Shown: positions 3,696-11,385, counted from the first letter of the stretch. The stretch: 14,536 bases of DNA from Treponema sp. UBA3662 (GCA_002373205.1 DFJV01000154.1:1-14536), one strand, 5' to 3'. Notes: a model not told the origin generated them from the letters alone. Translations and numbers: made by a program.

Positions 3696-6494
3696 TTATT
3701 CCTCCCCGTCCAAGCGGAACATATTCATAAGGTCGCTGTCGCTCATCTCGGTTATCCAACTTTCACTGGAGTCTGCGGAGATGACGTTTTGCGCAAGCTC
3801 GATTTTGCTTTTTATAAGCTCGTCGATTTTTTCTTCGATTGTGCCACGCGATACAAATTTGTGAACCATGACGTTTTTTGTCTGGCCGATTCTGAACGCG
3901 CGGTCGGTGGCCTGATTTTCCACTGCGGGATTCCACCAGCGGTCAAAGTGAATTACGTGATTTGCATTTGTAAGATTCAATCCCGTGCCGCCTGCCTTTA
4001 CAGAAATGACCATGTAGGGAATATAAGTGTCGCTTTGGAATTCTTCCACCATTTTGTTGCGCTTGACAATCGGAGTTCCACCGTGAAGGACAAAGCCCCT
4101 TATGCCGAATACGCCGGAAAGGAAATCATCAAGGGCTGTGCATATTTCCTTGAACTGGGTAAAGACAAGCACACGCTCTCGCTTTTCGTAAATCGTCTGG
4201 CAGATGTCTTTTAGCATCTCAAACTTTCCGCTGTCTTTTTCCGAAAATCCATCCGCTCCGTTAAACTGGTCGGGGTGATTGCAAATCTGCTTTAGCTTTA
4301 AGAGGGATGCAAGCACAAGTCCGCGACGTTTCATCGGGTCATCATCATCTTTTGCTTTTTCCAAAAGTTTTGCAAGGTCGTCCACATATTTTTTGTAAAG
4401 GACACGCTGCTTTTTGGAAAGAGTTACGTAATCGGTCATCTCCATTTTTTCCGGAAGGTCAGAGATGATTGACTTGTCTGTTTTTAGGCGGCGCAGCATG
4501 AAGGGTGAAATCATTGCCTTGAGCTTTGAGTAGCCGGAAGGATTTTCTTTTAGCGATGATGCGAAGCGTTTGAATTCCGTTGACGTTCCCAAAAGTCCCT
4601 TGTTCAAGAAATCGTAGAGCGACCAGAGGTTTGTCAAATCATTTTCTATCGGGGTTCCGGTGAGGGCGATGCGGTTTTTGGCTTTGAGCGACTTTATGCT
4701 TTTTGTCTGTTTTGATGAAGGATTTTTGATTGCCTGGGCTTCGTCCAAAATCACGAGGTCCCAATCTGTTTGCTGCAAATCTTCCATGCGGCTTACCATG
4801 CTGTAGGTGGTGATTGAAAGGAATGGAAAGTTGCCATTTTGAATTGCGCCACTGTCATTCTGATTTGGAATCGGAGATGCTGAATCAAGTTCAGCATGAC
4901 AATTTTTCAAGCCGGCATGACGGGTTGCATTTTCGGCATGACGAGTTGTGTTTTCGGCATGACGGACTGCGTTTTCGGCATGACGGGGTGTGTTTTCGGG
5001 CTGGCAGTTTTTCTTTTCTGCATTACGAGAGGCTGATGGGTGTAAAATCGTAAGTGGCAAAAGAGGGGCGAACTTTTTACATTCATTCTGCCAGTTGCCC
5101 AAAAGGGATGCGGGAACTACAAGCAGGATTTTTGAATTTGGAGCACCCTGCCTTAGACTTTCCAAAAATGCGAGGACTTGAACGGTCTTTCCCAAACCCA
5201 TGTCATCTGCAAGACAGGCACCGAAGTTGCAGGCCGTCATCTTGGAAAGCCACTCGTAGCCCTTTGACTGGTAGGGACGCAAGGTAGCCTTAAAGCTTGA
5301 AGGAAGTTTCATGGCCTTTTTGCCTGTGCTTGAAACAGAACGCAGGTCACGGAGAAGCTCGGAAATCCATGTGGCGTTGGAGATGGCGTTTATGTCGATT
5401 TTGTCTTTTGATTCAGAAGCAGCGTTGCCTGAATTAAAACTCATGCGCAGGGCTTCCATCATGCTTATGTCACCGTGGTATTTTTCCATCTCTTTTAAAA
5501 GCAAGTTCAGCCGCTCGTGGTCAACTTCCACCCACTTGCCTTTTATGAGCGAAAGTCCTTCGTCCATGGCAAGCATCTTTTTGATTTCTGTCTTGGTGAG
5601 TTTTTCGCCGTCAACTTCAAGGTAGCCTTCCATTCCAAGGATTGAGTCCAGCCCCAGAAGTGATTTTTTCTTTGTGAGCGAGACTGAGACTCTTGCCTTT
5701 TGCCGGGATTTTTTCCACCAGTCGGGAATGCGGCAGACGATTCCGCTTTCTTCTATTTTTGGAATGTCACGCAAGATTTGCCAAGCCTCGTTTGTGGTGA
5801 GCCGCAGGGGATGGAACATTTCTCCGCTTGCAGTAAATTCCCCGATTAGTTTTGAAACCTCAGCCGCCCGGTTAAGGCAGGAAAGAAGCTCCAAAATTTT
5901 ATCCCGGTCATTTTTATATTCGGTAAGGGCATATTTTAATGGCGCGTGTTTTATGTTTCCCTTTTCGTCTTTTGTGGAATAGGTTGCAAGAAATGAAAAT
6001 GGATATTTATCGTCGTTTTTATTTTCCACAAGATGAAAGAAAATCCTCTCCGCAACTTTTAGCCGTTCGTCTTTTTCCGCAAGATAAAGGGCTACAGTAC
6101 CAGAATAATTTTTAATCTCGTAGGAAAAGCAGCCGTTCAGTTTTGCCCAAAGAATTTGAATCCATTCTGCGTTTACGTTTTCAGAGCCGGGAGCAAAGGG
6201 AAGTGATGAAAGAAGGTTTTCTGTTAAATCGCTAGTCAGCGAAACCGCCGTGTTTTCCCTGCTAAGCTCAAGGCCTTCCGTTCTTGAAAGCTCGGTCAAA
6301 AATGAGTCCGCAATTTGCCAGAGAAAAAGTCCCGTATCGTCAAGGCTTGCCACAGGGCGCACGTCAAAGCCAAGGTTGTACAAGGCATTGATTGGCTCAT
6401 CTTTAAAAATGCCGGTGTAAGTTGCATCGTCCACTGCAAAGAGTGTGGGCAAAAATCTAAAGCGCAGAGGGCCTGCCGCAGTTTGTTTTTTCAT
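3696..6494 (-). CDS. SNF2-family DNA-dependent ATPase with a repeat-derived insertion
   Basis: This is a 932-residue SWI2/SNF2 translocase. The region around 250-335 (GIVCRIPDWWKK to GKWVEVD) looks like the bacterial SNF2-associated domain DUF3670. The motor starts with TLRPYQSKGYEW. Motif I is DDMGLGKT (430-437), motif II DEAQ (584-587), motif III TGTP. The C-terminal lobe ends with DRWWNPAVENQATDRAFRIGQ near 850-870. Between motif Ia (LLVVPASLLGNWQNE) and motif II, about 60 residues (roughly 485-545) have no counterpart in the family. They hold four ENxxRHA heptads from 500 to 527, then CHAELDSAS. They correspond to repeat DNA at about 4850-4997. The reading frame is intact, so the protein may still work. 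The GGAG upstream is 8 bases from the start. Confidence 0.9.
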   Translation of the reverse strand: MKKQTAAGPLRFRFLPTLFAVDDATYTGIFKDEPINALYNLGFDVRPVASLDDTGLFLWQIADSFLTELSRTEGLELSRENTAVSLTSDLTENLLSSLPFAPGSENVNAEWIQILWAKLNGCFSYEIKNYSGTVALYLAEKDERLKVAERIFFHLVENKNDDKYPFSFLATYSTKDEKGNIKHAPLKYALTEYKNDRDKILELLSCLNRAAEVSKLIGEFTASGEMFHPLRLTTNEAWQILRDIPKIEESGIVCRIPDWWKKSRQKARVSVSLTKKKSLLGLDSILGMEGYLEVDGEKLTKTEIKKMLAMDEGLSLIKGKWVEVDHERLNLLLKEMEKYHGDISMMEALRMSFNSGNAASESKDKIDINAISNATWISELLRDLRSVSSTGKKAMKLPSSFKATLRPYQSKGYEWLSKMTACNFGACLADDMGLGKTVQVLAFLESLRQGAPNSKILLVVPASLLGNWQNECKKFAPLLPLTILHPSASRNAEKKNCQPENTPRHAENAVRHAENTTRHAENATRHAGLKNCHAELDSASPIPNQNDSGAIQNGNFPFLSITTYSMVSRMEDLQQTDWDLVILDEAQAIKNPSSKQTKSIKSLKAKNRIALTGTPIENDLTNLWSLYDFLNKGLLGTSTEFKRFASSLKENPSGYSKLKAMISPFMLRRLKTDKSIISDLPEKMEMTDYVTLSKKQRVLYKKYVDDLAKLLEKAKDDDDPMKRRGLVLASLLKLKQICNHPDQFNGADGFSEKDSGKFEMLKDICQTIYEKRERVLVFTQFKEICTALDDFLSGVFGIRGFVLHGGTPIVKRNKMVEEFQSDTYIPYMVISVKAGGTGLNLTNANHVIHFDRWWNPAVENQATDRAFRIGQTKNVMVHKFVSRGTIEEKIDELIKSKIELAQNVISADSSESWITEMSDSDLMNMFRLDGEE
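4854..4900. repeat. Palindromic element inside the SNF2 gene
   Basis: GTCAT (4854-4858) and ATGAC (4896-4900) bound a 47-bp element. At its right side is a perfect stem ATGCTGAA (4877-4884)/TTCAGCAT (4890-4897) with a 5-nt loop. Read on the minus strand it codes CHAELDSASP. From memory this motif arises from a mobile intergenic palindrome found in several bacterial groups. Confidence 0.7.
4913..4996. repeat. Four tandem 21-bp repeats inside the SNF2 gene
   Basis: Units start at 4913, 4934, 4955 and 4976. Each reads CGGCATGACG followed by a variable 4-7 base core and ends TTTT. The period of 21 keeps the frame and codes ENTPRHA, ENAVRHA, ENTTRHA and ENATRHA. A fifth partial unit (CGGGCTGGCAG) follows at 4997. 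The GGCATGAC core echoes the AGCATGAC end of the adjacent palindrome, suggesting the array grew from it. Confidence 0.85.
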
Positions 6495-6512
6495 CTAATA
6501 ATCTCCAACGGC

Positions 6513-6540
6513 ATTATAGCATAAAAAGTAACGGAAGCAA
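6513..6540 (-). promoter_or_regulatory. Promoter of the SNF2-SWIM operon
   Basis: On the minus strand a perfect TATAAT (6518-6513) is preceded by TGC, an extended -10. A TTGCTT (6540-6535) lies 16 bases further upstream. The start codon is 18 bases downstream of the -10, with GGAG between. Confidence 0.55.
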
Positions 6541-6572
6541 TTGATTCTGCACCTTTTATTCATTTTTTATCT

Positions 6573-6600
6573 TGGACAGATGTGAAATATGCTGTATGAT
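6573..6600 (+). promoter_or_regulatory. Promoter of the PARG-like gene
   Basis: TGGACA (6573-6578) and TATGAT (6595-6600) are 16 bases apart. This promoter overlaps the more upstream in-frame ATG at 6589, which therefore cannot be the start if the promoter is real. It supports the ATG at 6622. Confidence 0.5.
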
Positions 6601-6621
6601 TATTTGTGTGGGAGAACGGTA

Positions 6622-7512
6622 ATGAATCTGGCAAAGATTTTTTTGGATACTCAAGAATTATATAATACGAATTCTAAGTTGATTGCTGCTTGCGAATATT
6701 CTCGAAGCAATCAGATGTTTGTTGGTGCAAATGAAAGTATTGATTGTGAAGTAAACCGGTTTGATGCGGATTGCAAAATTTTGGTTTCAAAAAAGAGGTC
6801 GTTTGAGGCTGCTGAAGATTATGCTCGTAAGGGTGATAAGGTTGCCGTTCTGAACTTTGCAAATAGTTTTAATCCGGGCGGTGGTGTAGTACACGGAGCT
6901 AGGGCACAGGAAGAATGTCTTTGCAGGGTTTCCACATTATATGATTCTCTGGTTTCAAAAGAGATGCTGGAAAAATTTTACAAGCCCCATTGTAAAACAG
7001 AAAATGATCTTGCGACTGATGATATTATTTATACACCTAAGGTTCTTGTTTTTAAATCAGATACAGCTGAGCCAAAACTTCGTCTGGAATCAGAATGGTT
7101 TTATGCAGATGTAATAACTTGTGCGGCGCCATGTTTAGAGCCGGATATGCAGGGCATAACATGCGAGGAACTAAAAAAGCTTCATGCTTCACGAGCAAGG
7201 CATATACTTGGGGTTGCCTGTAAATATGAGGCGGATGTTCTTATTCTTGGAGCTTTTGGCTGTGGGGCTTTTTCTAACCCGCCGGAAATAGTTGCAGAAG
7301 TTTACAAGAATGTCTTGTCTGATTATCTGCATGCATTCAAGGCAATAGAATTTGCGGTTTATTGCAATGAGTGGAATTCGAAGAATTATGAGGTTTTTAA
7401 AAAACTCTTGGAGAATTTTAAATTGCCTCCTACGCCCGATTGGAAGGGTTGCCGAAGGCAAGACCGCCGCAAGGCGGGCCGGAGCGGTAGCGTAGCCCTG
7501 GAAAGCGGGTGA
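6622..7512 (+). CDS. Microbial poly(ADP-ribose) glycohydrolase-like protein (TIGR02452 type)
   Basis: From the ATG at 6622, which follows GGGAG by 7 bases, the product is 296 residues. NFANSFNPGGGVVHGARAQEE carries the PARG signature GGG-x6-QEE (GGG at 86-88, QEE at 96-98). The second glutamate would be catalytic, cleaving the ribose-ribose bond of poly(ADP-ribose) or removing ADP-ribose from proteins. The later DVITCAAPCLEPD and DVLILGAFGCGAFSNPP complete the macrodomain fold of the TIGR02452 group. After about residue 268 (ENFKLPPTPDW) the reading frame enters a GC-rich interspersed repeat, so the last 25-30 residues, rich in R and G, are probably not family sequence. It is divergent from the SNF2 operon and 127 bases away. 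Substrate and partner are unknown. An upstream ADP-ribosyltransferase-like gene makes a link possible. Confidence 0.85.
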   Translation: MNLAKIFLDTQELYNTNSKLIAACEYSRSNQMFVGANESIDCEVNRFDADCKILVSKKRSFEAAEDYARKGDKVAVLNFANSFNPGGGVVHGARAQEECLCRVSTLYDSLVSKEMLEKFYKPHCKTENDLATDDIIYTPKVLVFKSDTAEPKLRLESEWFYADVITCAAPCLEPDMQGITCEELKKLHASRARHILGVACKYEADVLILGAFGCGAFSNPPEIVAEVYKNVLSDYLHAFKAIEFAVYCNEWNSKNYEVFKKLLENFKLPPTPDWKGCRRQDRRKAGRSGSVALESG

Positions 7513-7555
7513 CGCAGAGGCATGGGCGGTCGGATTAGCCAAAGAGCAAGGTGGT
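7430..7555. repeat. GC-rich interspersed repeat overlapping the PARG-like 3' end
   Basis: From about 7430 the sequence changes from AT-rich coding to GC-rich DNA with CCGCCgcaaGGCGG and GTTGCCgaaGGCAA hairpins and GCGTAGCC words like those at 1684 and 9216. It supplies the final codons and stop of the PARG-like gene and fills the gap before the convergent Fic gene. Confidence 0.5.
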
Positions 7556-7610
7556 AGAGCTGAGAAAGGCCTCGTCCAAAAAGAAAAAAAAAGAAATGAG
7601 AAATTTTCCC

Positions 7611-8906
7611 TTAATTTCCCCTAAGTTCTGAAAGTATGCCGTCAAAGTCCGGGGCGCGGGTGTAGCCGACCAGCCTTTTGTTTACCGGAATGGTCTGCAA
7701 AAGTCCAAGTTCCACAAGGCCTGTAAGGTCTGAGCGGATGGTTTTTACGTTTACGTTAAAGCGCACAACCAGTTCCTTGCATACGAAGAGCGATGAGGGT
7801 TTTTGCATGCAGAGCTTGATGATTTGGGCCTGTCGCTCGTTTATGCCATGGATTTTTAGTTCCACCAGGGAGTTTTCTTCTTTGGACTTTCGTTCAAGGT
7901 AGAGTTTTAGCTCTTCGTAGGATTCCTTTAGCACCCTAAGGTTGAATGTTACAAAGTAGCCCAGGTCCAGGTTGTCGTGTTCGGTGTAGAGGAAGGCCTT
8001 TTCGTACTGGGATTTTTTCTTGTAGATGATTCTTGATATGGAAAGGAATTCCGTCATCCAGTAGCCTTTTTTTAGCATGTACCAGTAGAAGAGGGAGCGG
8101 GCGGTTCTTCCGTTTCCGTCTACGAAGGGGTGCAGGAAGGAAATCATAAAGTGGATGATTATTGCCTTTAGCACGGGATGTATAAAGAATTTGTCTTGGT
8201 TTGCAAAGTCGCAGATTTGTTTTAGGATTGTGTAGAGCAGGGTGCAGGGCGGCGGTTCGTGGGCAACTTCGCCTGTGATTCCGTTTGCTACTATTATATT
8301 GTCTTCTGTTCTAAAGCGGCCTTCGTCCTGGGGGTTGTCCAGCGTTTTTTCTGTTATTTTTTTGTGGATGTCCAATAGCAGTTCTATGGAAAGGTCTTCG
8401 TTCTGGTGCTCGGAAAGGTAGCGGATTGTGTTGTAGTTGTTTACAATCATCTGCTGGCTTTTGTCTTTGGGTTTGGCCTGTTTGCGCAGCATTTCCTTTG
8501 CAACCTTGCGGGTTGTGTTGGCGCCTTCCATTTGGCTTGAGGCAATGGCTTCTTCCATGATGGAGCTTAGCAGGTAGTACTGGCGGTTCTTTTCGGAGAT
8601 TACGGCGGAGGAGGTGAGGGTTCCGCCAAAGTTCATGTCAAATTCGTGGAGCAACTGCTGCATGTAGTTTGTCTGCTCCAGCTGGAAAGTGTAGGGGGCA
8701 AAGGCAATCTGTTCGCCGCGGCGGGAATATTTTACTGCTGCCCAAAAATTCCTTGAATCCAGGTCTTCGGGGGTCCTGTACTTTACCTTGTCCCAATAGA
8801 GGTATTCCTGGTTTATCCTGTTTATTGCATCCTGGTACTTGGGATTAAGCAGGATAGGGATAGCCTGGTCTAGAAAGTTTTCGTATTTTGGCGCTTCTTC
8901 TATCAT
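7611..8906 (-). CDS. Fic-family protein with N-terminal inhibitory helix and C-terminal winged helix
   Basis: The product is 431 residues from the ATG at 8906. A longer frame to 9041 adds 45 residues of non-coding character and is rejected. The inhibitory motif S-x3-E-G appears as SSQMEG (123-128), and the catalytic motif HPFVDGNGRTAR lies at 259-270 with the active-site His259 and phosphate-binding GNGR intact. Such proteins transfer AMP from ATP to target hydroxyls, and the inhibitory glutamate keeps activity low until relieved. The last 80 residues form a winged helix (INERQAQIIKLC... VKTIRSDLTGLVELGLL), typical of Fic proteins thought to bind DNA and regulate themselves. The gene is convergent with the PARG-like gene. 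The native target is unknown. All key residues are present, so it should be active. Confidence 0.9.
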   Translation of the reverse strand: MIEEAPKYENFLDQAIPILLNPKYQDAINRINQEYLYWDKVKYRTPEDLDSRNFWAAVKYSRRGEQIAFAPYTFQLEQTNYMQQLLHEFDMNFGGTLTSSAVISEKNRQYYLLSSIMEEAIASSQMEGANTTRKVAKEMLRKQAKPKDKSQQMIVNNYNTIRYLSEHQNEDLSIELLLDIHKKITEKTLDNPQDEGRFRTEDNIIVANGITGEVAHEPPPCTLLYTILKQICDFANQDKFFIHPVLKAIIIHFMISFLHPFVDGNGRTARSLFYWYMLKKGYWMTEFLSISRIIYKKKSQYEKAFLYTEHDNLDLGYFVTFNLRVLKESYEELKLYLERKSKEENSLVELKIHGINERQAQIIKLCMQKPSSLFVCKELVVRFNVNVKTIRSDLTGLVELGLLQTIPVNKRLVGYTRAPDFDGILSELRGN

Positions 8907-8913
8907 ACAGAAA

Positions 8914-8942
8914 ATGATAATGCAGTTTTTTTGCCATGACAA
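8914..8942 (-). promoter_or_regulatory. Promoter predicting a leaderless fic mRNA
   Basis: On the minus strand TTGTCA (8942-8937) and TATCAT (8919-8914) are exactly 17 bases apart. Only 7 bases separate the -10 from the ATG at 8906, so transcription would begin at or next to the start codon. No ribosome binding site is visible upstream of that ATG. Confidence 0.5.
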
Positions 8943-9238
8943 GGAAATTAAGGGAAATGAGCGGAAAATTTCCTTTGTTTTGGGTTGCGGTAGGTCTATG
9001 GCATGGATTTTCAGACAGATTTTCCTGGTAGTGAAGCCCAAAACTGATTTCCGGTGTCTTCTAGACGGTGCTTTTGTTTGCTCTACTAGTTTGTTTTTTG
9101 GCTAATTCGAGTCTTCATGCCTTTGCGCCACCGCCGTCGCTTGAAACTTCGTTGCGAGAACCGCCCTTCGCCTGTTCGGCTCATACCGCTTCGCGGTACT
9201 AAAGGGGCTCCATGGCGGCGTAGGTCTTTTGGGTTTTA

Positions 9239-9256
9239 TTGTGATAAAATTCACAT
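9239..9256 (+). promoter_or_regulatory. Rex-type operator, distal copy
   Basis: TTGTGATAAAATTCACAT matches the Rex consensus TTGTGAAATATTTCACAA at both half-sites (TTGTGA and TCACA). It lies 174 bases before the rex start, which suggests looping with the proximal site or control of a second promoter. Confidence 0.6.
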
Positions 9257-9333
9257 AAATTGCAAATTCGGCCTGGTTTTTGCCAAATTCCCTTGAATTT
9301 TGCCCGGAAAAGCAAATTTTGGCAAATTTTTAC

Positions 9334-9362
9334 TGGATAAATACTTTTCAAATCGGTAGAAT
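9334..9362 (+). promoter_or_regulatory. Possible rex promoter
   Basis: TGGATA (9334-9339) and TAGAAT (9357-9362) are 17 bases apart. Transcription would start near 9369, placing the proximal operator about 27-44 bases downstream, where a bound repressor could block elongation. Neither box is a strong match. Confidence 0.3.
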
Positions 9363-9394
9363 ACATAAAACTTGCTAAAAAAGCAGACAGTTTT

Positions 9395-9412
9395 TTGTGA
9401 AAACATTCACAG
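9395..9412 (+). promoter_or_regulatory. Rex-type operator, proximal copy
   Basis: TTGTGAAAACATTCACAG matches the Rex operator consensus in 14 of 18 positions by eye, including both half-sites. It lies 17 bases before the ATG at 9430 and covers the alternative GTG at 9397, arguing against that start. Together with the distal copy it points to autoregulation. Confidence 0.7.
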
Positions 9413-9429
9413 ATGCGGGTGTTAAAGTA

Positions 9430-10041
9430 ATGAAAACCATTCCCGGCCCTTCAAAGAGAAGGCTTGTTTTACTGGAGCGGCTTCTTGCGGGCCTAAAAGA
9501 AAAAACAATTACTTCTCAAAGGATAGAAGAGCTTACCGGATGGTCGGCTGCCGTTGTGCGCAGGGACATTTCGCTTTTGGAAGTGAAGTGCGGTGCCAGC
9601 AACGGTTACAAGACGGAAGAGCTAAAGGAAGCTTTGTGCCGTGCCTTTAACATTTCCAAGGAGCTGCAAAAGTGCTGCATTGTGGGGCTTGGCCGTATGG
9701 GGCAGGTTCTTTTGGACAACATGGAGATTGAAGGTTCGCCCTTTAAGATTGTGGCCGGTTTTGACAGCAACGTTAACAGGACGGAAGTGCTCCGTTCGGT
9801 TTTTCCCCTGCATCCTACCACGATGCTGGAGAGCGTTATAAAAAGCGAGAGCATTGCATTTGCAATTCTTACGGTTAACCCGGAGGAGGCGCAGAGTACG
9901 GCAGCCCGCCTTGCCGCTTGCGGAATAAAGGGAATCGTAAACTACACGCCCTGCGTGCTTTCGGTTCCAAGTTCAACAAACGTGGAGAATGTTTCGCTTT
10001 TAACCGCCCTGGAAACCCTGAGCGCCTGGCAAAACGGTTAG
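9430..10041 (+). CDS. rex: Rex-family redox-sensing transcriptional repressor
   Basis: From the ATG at 9430 the protein is 203 residues, close to the usual Rex length. An N-terminal winged helix includes TITSQRIEELTGWSAAVVRRDISL, the counterpart of the Rex DNA-reading element. The Rossmann domain starts CCIVGLGRMGQVLLDN, with the glycine motif at 86-91 and an acidic residue in AGFDSN near 112. The end, GIKGIVNYTPCVLSVP... VENVSLLTALETLS, is the typical Rex C-terminus with its domain-swapped helix. Rex senses the NADH/NAD+ ratio and leaves DNA when NADH is high. Two matching operators lie upstream. The ribosome binding site is weak. serC follows 84 bases later on the same strand, so Rex may also influence serine synthesis. 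Confidence 0.85.
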   Translation: MKTIPGPSKRRLVLLERLLAGLKEKTITSQRIEELTGWSAAVVRRDISLLEVKCGASNGYKTEELKEALCRAFNISKELQKCCIVGLGRMGQVLLDNMEIEGSPFKIVAGFDSNVNRTEVLRSVFPLHPTTMLESVIKSESIAFAILTVNPEEAQSTAARLAACGIKGIVNYTPCVLSVPSSTNVENVSLLTALETLSAWQNG

Positions 10042-10125
10042 TGCAAGTTTGTGTTTTTGGTGTAAACAATTAAGGTTACTGGGGAAGCCCGGTAAAGACA
10101 AATCTATATGCAATGGAGTAAAGCG

Positions 10126-11259
10126 ATGAGCAGAGTGTACAATTTTAGCGCAGGACCAAGCTGCCTGCCGGAAGAAGTGTTGAAGGAATGTGCCGCCGAG
10201 ATGTTGGACTATAACGGAACAGGACAGTCCGTTATGGAGATGAGCCACCGCTCAAAGGCTTATGAGCCAATCATTCAGGATGCAGAAGCCATGATCCGCA
10301 AGCTTATGAAGGTGCCGGATAACTACAAGGTTCTTTTTGTACAGGGCGGAGGTTCAACACAGTTTGCAATGGTTGCACAGAACCTTGGCATTCACACTGG
10401 AAAGGCTGCTTACATCGAAACTGGTGTCTGGGCAAAGAAAGCCGCTGCAGAAGCAAAAAAACTCGGCGTTGAAGTTGACGTTATCGCTTCCTCCAAGGAC
10501 AAGAACTACTCTTACATCCCCAAAGTAGAAAAGATTTCCGGCGACTACGACTATGCATACATCTGCTTTAACAACACAATCATGGGAACCCACTACGAGT
10601 ACATCCCGGACACAGGAAAGATTCCTCTCGTAGCAGACATTTCTTCCTGCGTACTCAGCGAACCCCTTGATGTTAGCAAGTTTGGCCTTCTCTTTGCCGG
10701 TGCACAGAAGAACCTTGCTCCAGCAGGTGTTACACTCGTAATCATCCGCGAAGACCTTATCCCGGAAGTGGAAAACTGCCGCGCTGGCACTCCAACAATG
10801 CTTGCATACAAGACACACGCAGACAACGGCAGCATGTACAACACACCGCCATGCTACACAATCTACGTCTTGGACAAGGTGCTCCACTGGATAGAAAAGA
10901 ACGGTGGTGCAGAGGGGATGCTCAAGCGCAACAAGGAAAAGGCTGAATACCTTTACAATTACCTGGACGGCAACGAGGACAACTTCTATCACGCAACTAC
11001 AGAGGTTGGAAGCCGCTCATTGATGAACGTTCCTTTCCTTACAAAGTATTCAACTGGTGCAGAAGACGAAGCTTCTAAGGCCAAGGAAAAGGAAATCAAC
11101 GACAAGTTCGTAAAAGAAGCCGCCGCTGCAGGACTTGTAAACCTTAAGGGTCACCGCTTGGTTGGCGGAATGCGCGCCTCCATCTACAACGCAATGACCC
11201 TCGACGGAGTAAAAGCCCTTGTAGACTTTATGAAGAAGTTTGCAAAGGAAAATGCATAA
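10126..11259 (+). CDS. serC: Phosphoserine aminotransferase
   Basis: From the ATG at 10126, placed 7 bases after GGAG (10115-10118), this is 377 residues. It converts 3-phosphohydroxypyruvate and glutamate to phosphoserine using pyridoxal phosphate in the cytoplasm. The start VYNFSAGPSCLP is the family signature. VQGGGSTQF (72-80) binds the cofactor phosphate, and FAGAQKN places the cofactor lysine at about 195. The C-terminal GHRLVGGMRASIYNAM is the substrate-binding signature. An upstream in-frame ATG at 10108 overlaps the ribosome binding site and is rejected. The next gene supplies the substrate of this enzyme. Codon use is richer in C-ending codons than in the cassette genes, suggesting high expression. 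Confidence 0.95.
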   Translation: MSRVYNFSAGPSCLPEEVLKECAAEMLDYNGTGQSVMEMSHRSKAYEPIIQDAEAMIRKLMKVPDNYKVLFVQGGGSTQFAMVAQNLGIHTGKAAYIETGVWAKKAAAEAKKLGVEVDVIASSKDKNYSYIPKVEKISGDYDYAYICFNNTIMGTHYEYIPDTGKIPLVADISSCVLSEPLDVSKFGLLFAGAQKNLAPAGVTLVIIREDLIPEVENCRAGTPTMLAYKTHADNGSMYNTPPCYTIYVLDKVLHWIEKNGGAEGMLKRNKEKAEYLYNYLDGNEDNFYHATTEVGSRSLMNVPFLTKYSTGAEDEASKAKEKEINDKFVKEAAAAGLVNLKGHRLVGGMRASIYNAMTLDGVKALVDFMKKFAKENA

Positions 11260-11286
11260 TTTGCAATTAAGCAAAATTTATTAGCA

Positions 11287-11371
11287 GAGGGGGAAAGCCT
11301 TCCCCTCGCTACAGCCCGCGTTGCGGTCTTTCGCTACCCCTTCTGCGGGGGAATCCCCCGCAACGCCCCCT
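11287..11371 (+). repeat. GC-rich leader with competing hairpins before serA
   Basis: Three stems can form: GAGGGGGAA/TTCCCCTC (11287-11307), TGCGGGGG/CCCCCGCA (11344-11362, 3-nt loop), and GCGTTGCGG (11318-11326) with CCGCAACGC (11358-11366). The last two share bases and exclude each other. The ribosome binding site follows at 11374. It may be an attenuator-like leader or simply another copy of the GC-rich interspersed repeats. Confidence 0.45.
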
Positions 11372-11385
11372 ATAAGGAGAAAAAT

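Larger units (their letters stand above)
9042..9429. other. Gap between the fic and Rex genes
   Basis: No gene is seen here. From about 9110 to 9230 it holds a GC-rich interspersed repeat with TACCGCttcGCGGTA and the shared 11-mer TGGCGGCGTAG (9213-9223). From 9235 it becomes AT-rich and carries two Rex-type operators and a weak promoter. Confidence 0.55.

Noticed and set aside
3789..4214. 141-codon plus-strand frame inside the SNF2 gene
   Set aside because: It is antisense to conserved helicase motifs, which fix the coding strand.
4913..4996. CRISPR array
   Set aside because: The 21-bp units are contiguous, without unique spacers, and lie inside a coding frame.
4814..5053. Plus-strand frame with HDxxRFRHD repeats
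   Set aside because: It is the reverse reading of the tandem 21-bp array. The minus-strand frame is continuous with the SNF2 domains.
8907..9041. N-terminal extension of the Fic protein to an ATG at 9041
   Set aside because: The added 45 residues have non-coding character and overlap the predicted promoter.
10049..10069. Third Rex operator before serC
   Set aside because: TTGTG...ACAA half-sites are present, but they are 21 bases end to end rather than 18 and the inner bases do not match.
10354..10992. 212-codon minus-strand frame inside serC
   Set aside because: It is a shadow of a high-GC3 gene. Cys- and Val-rich composition and no family features.
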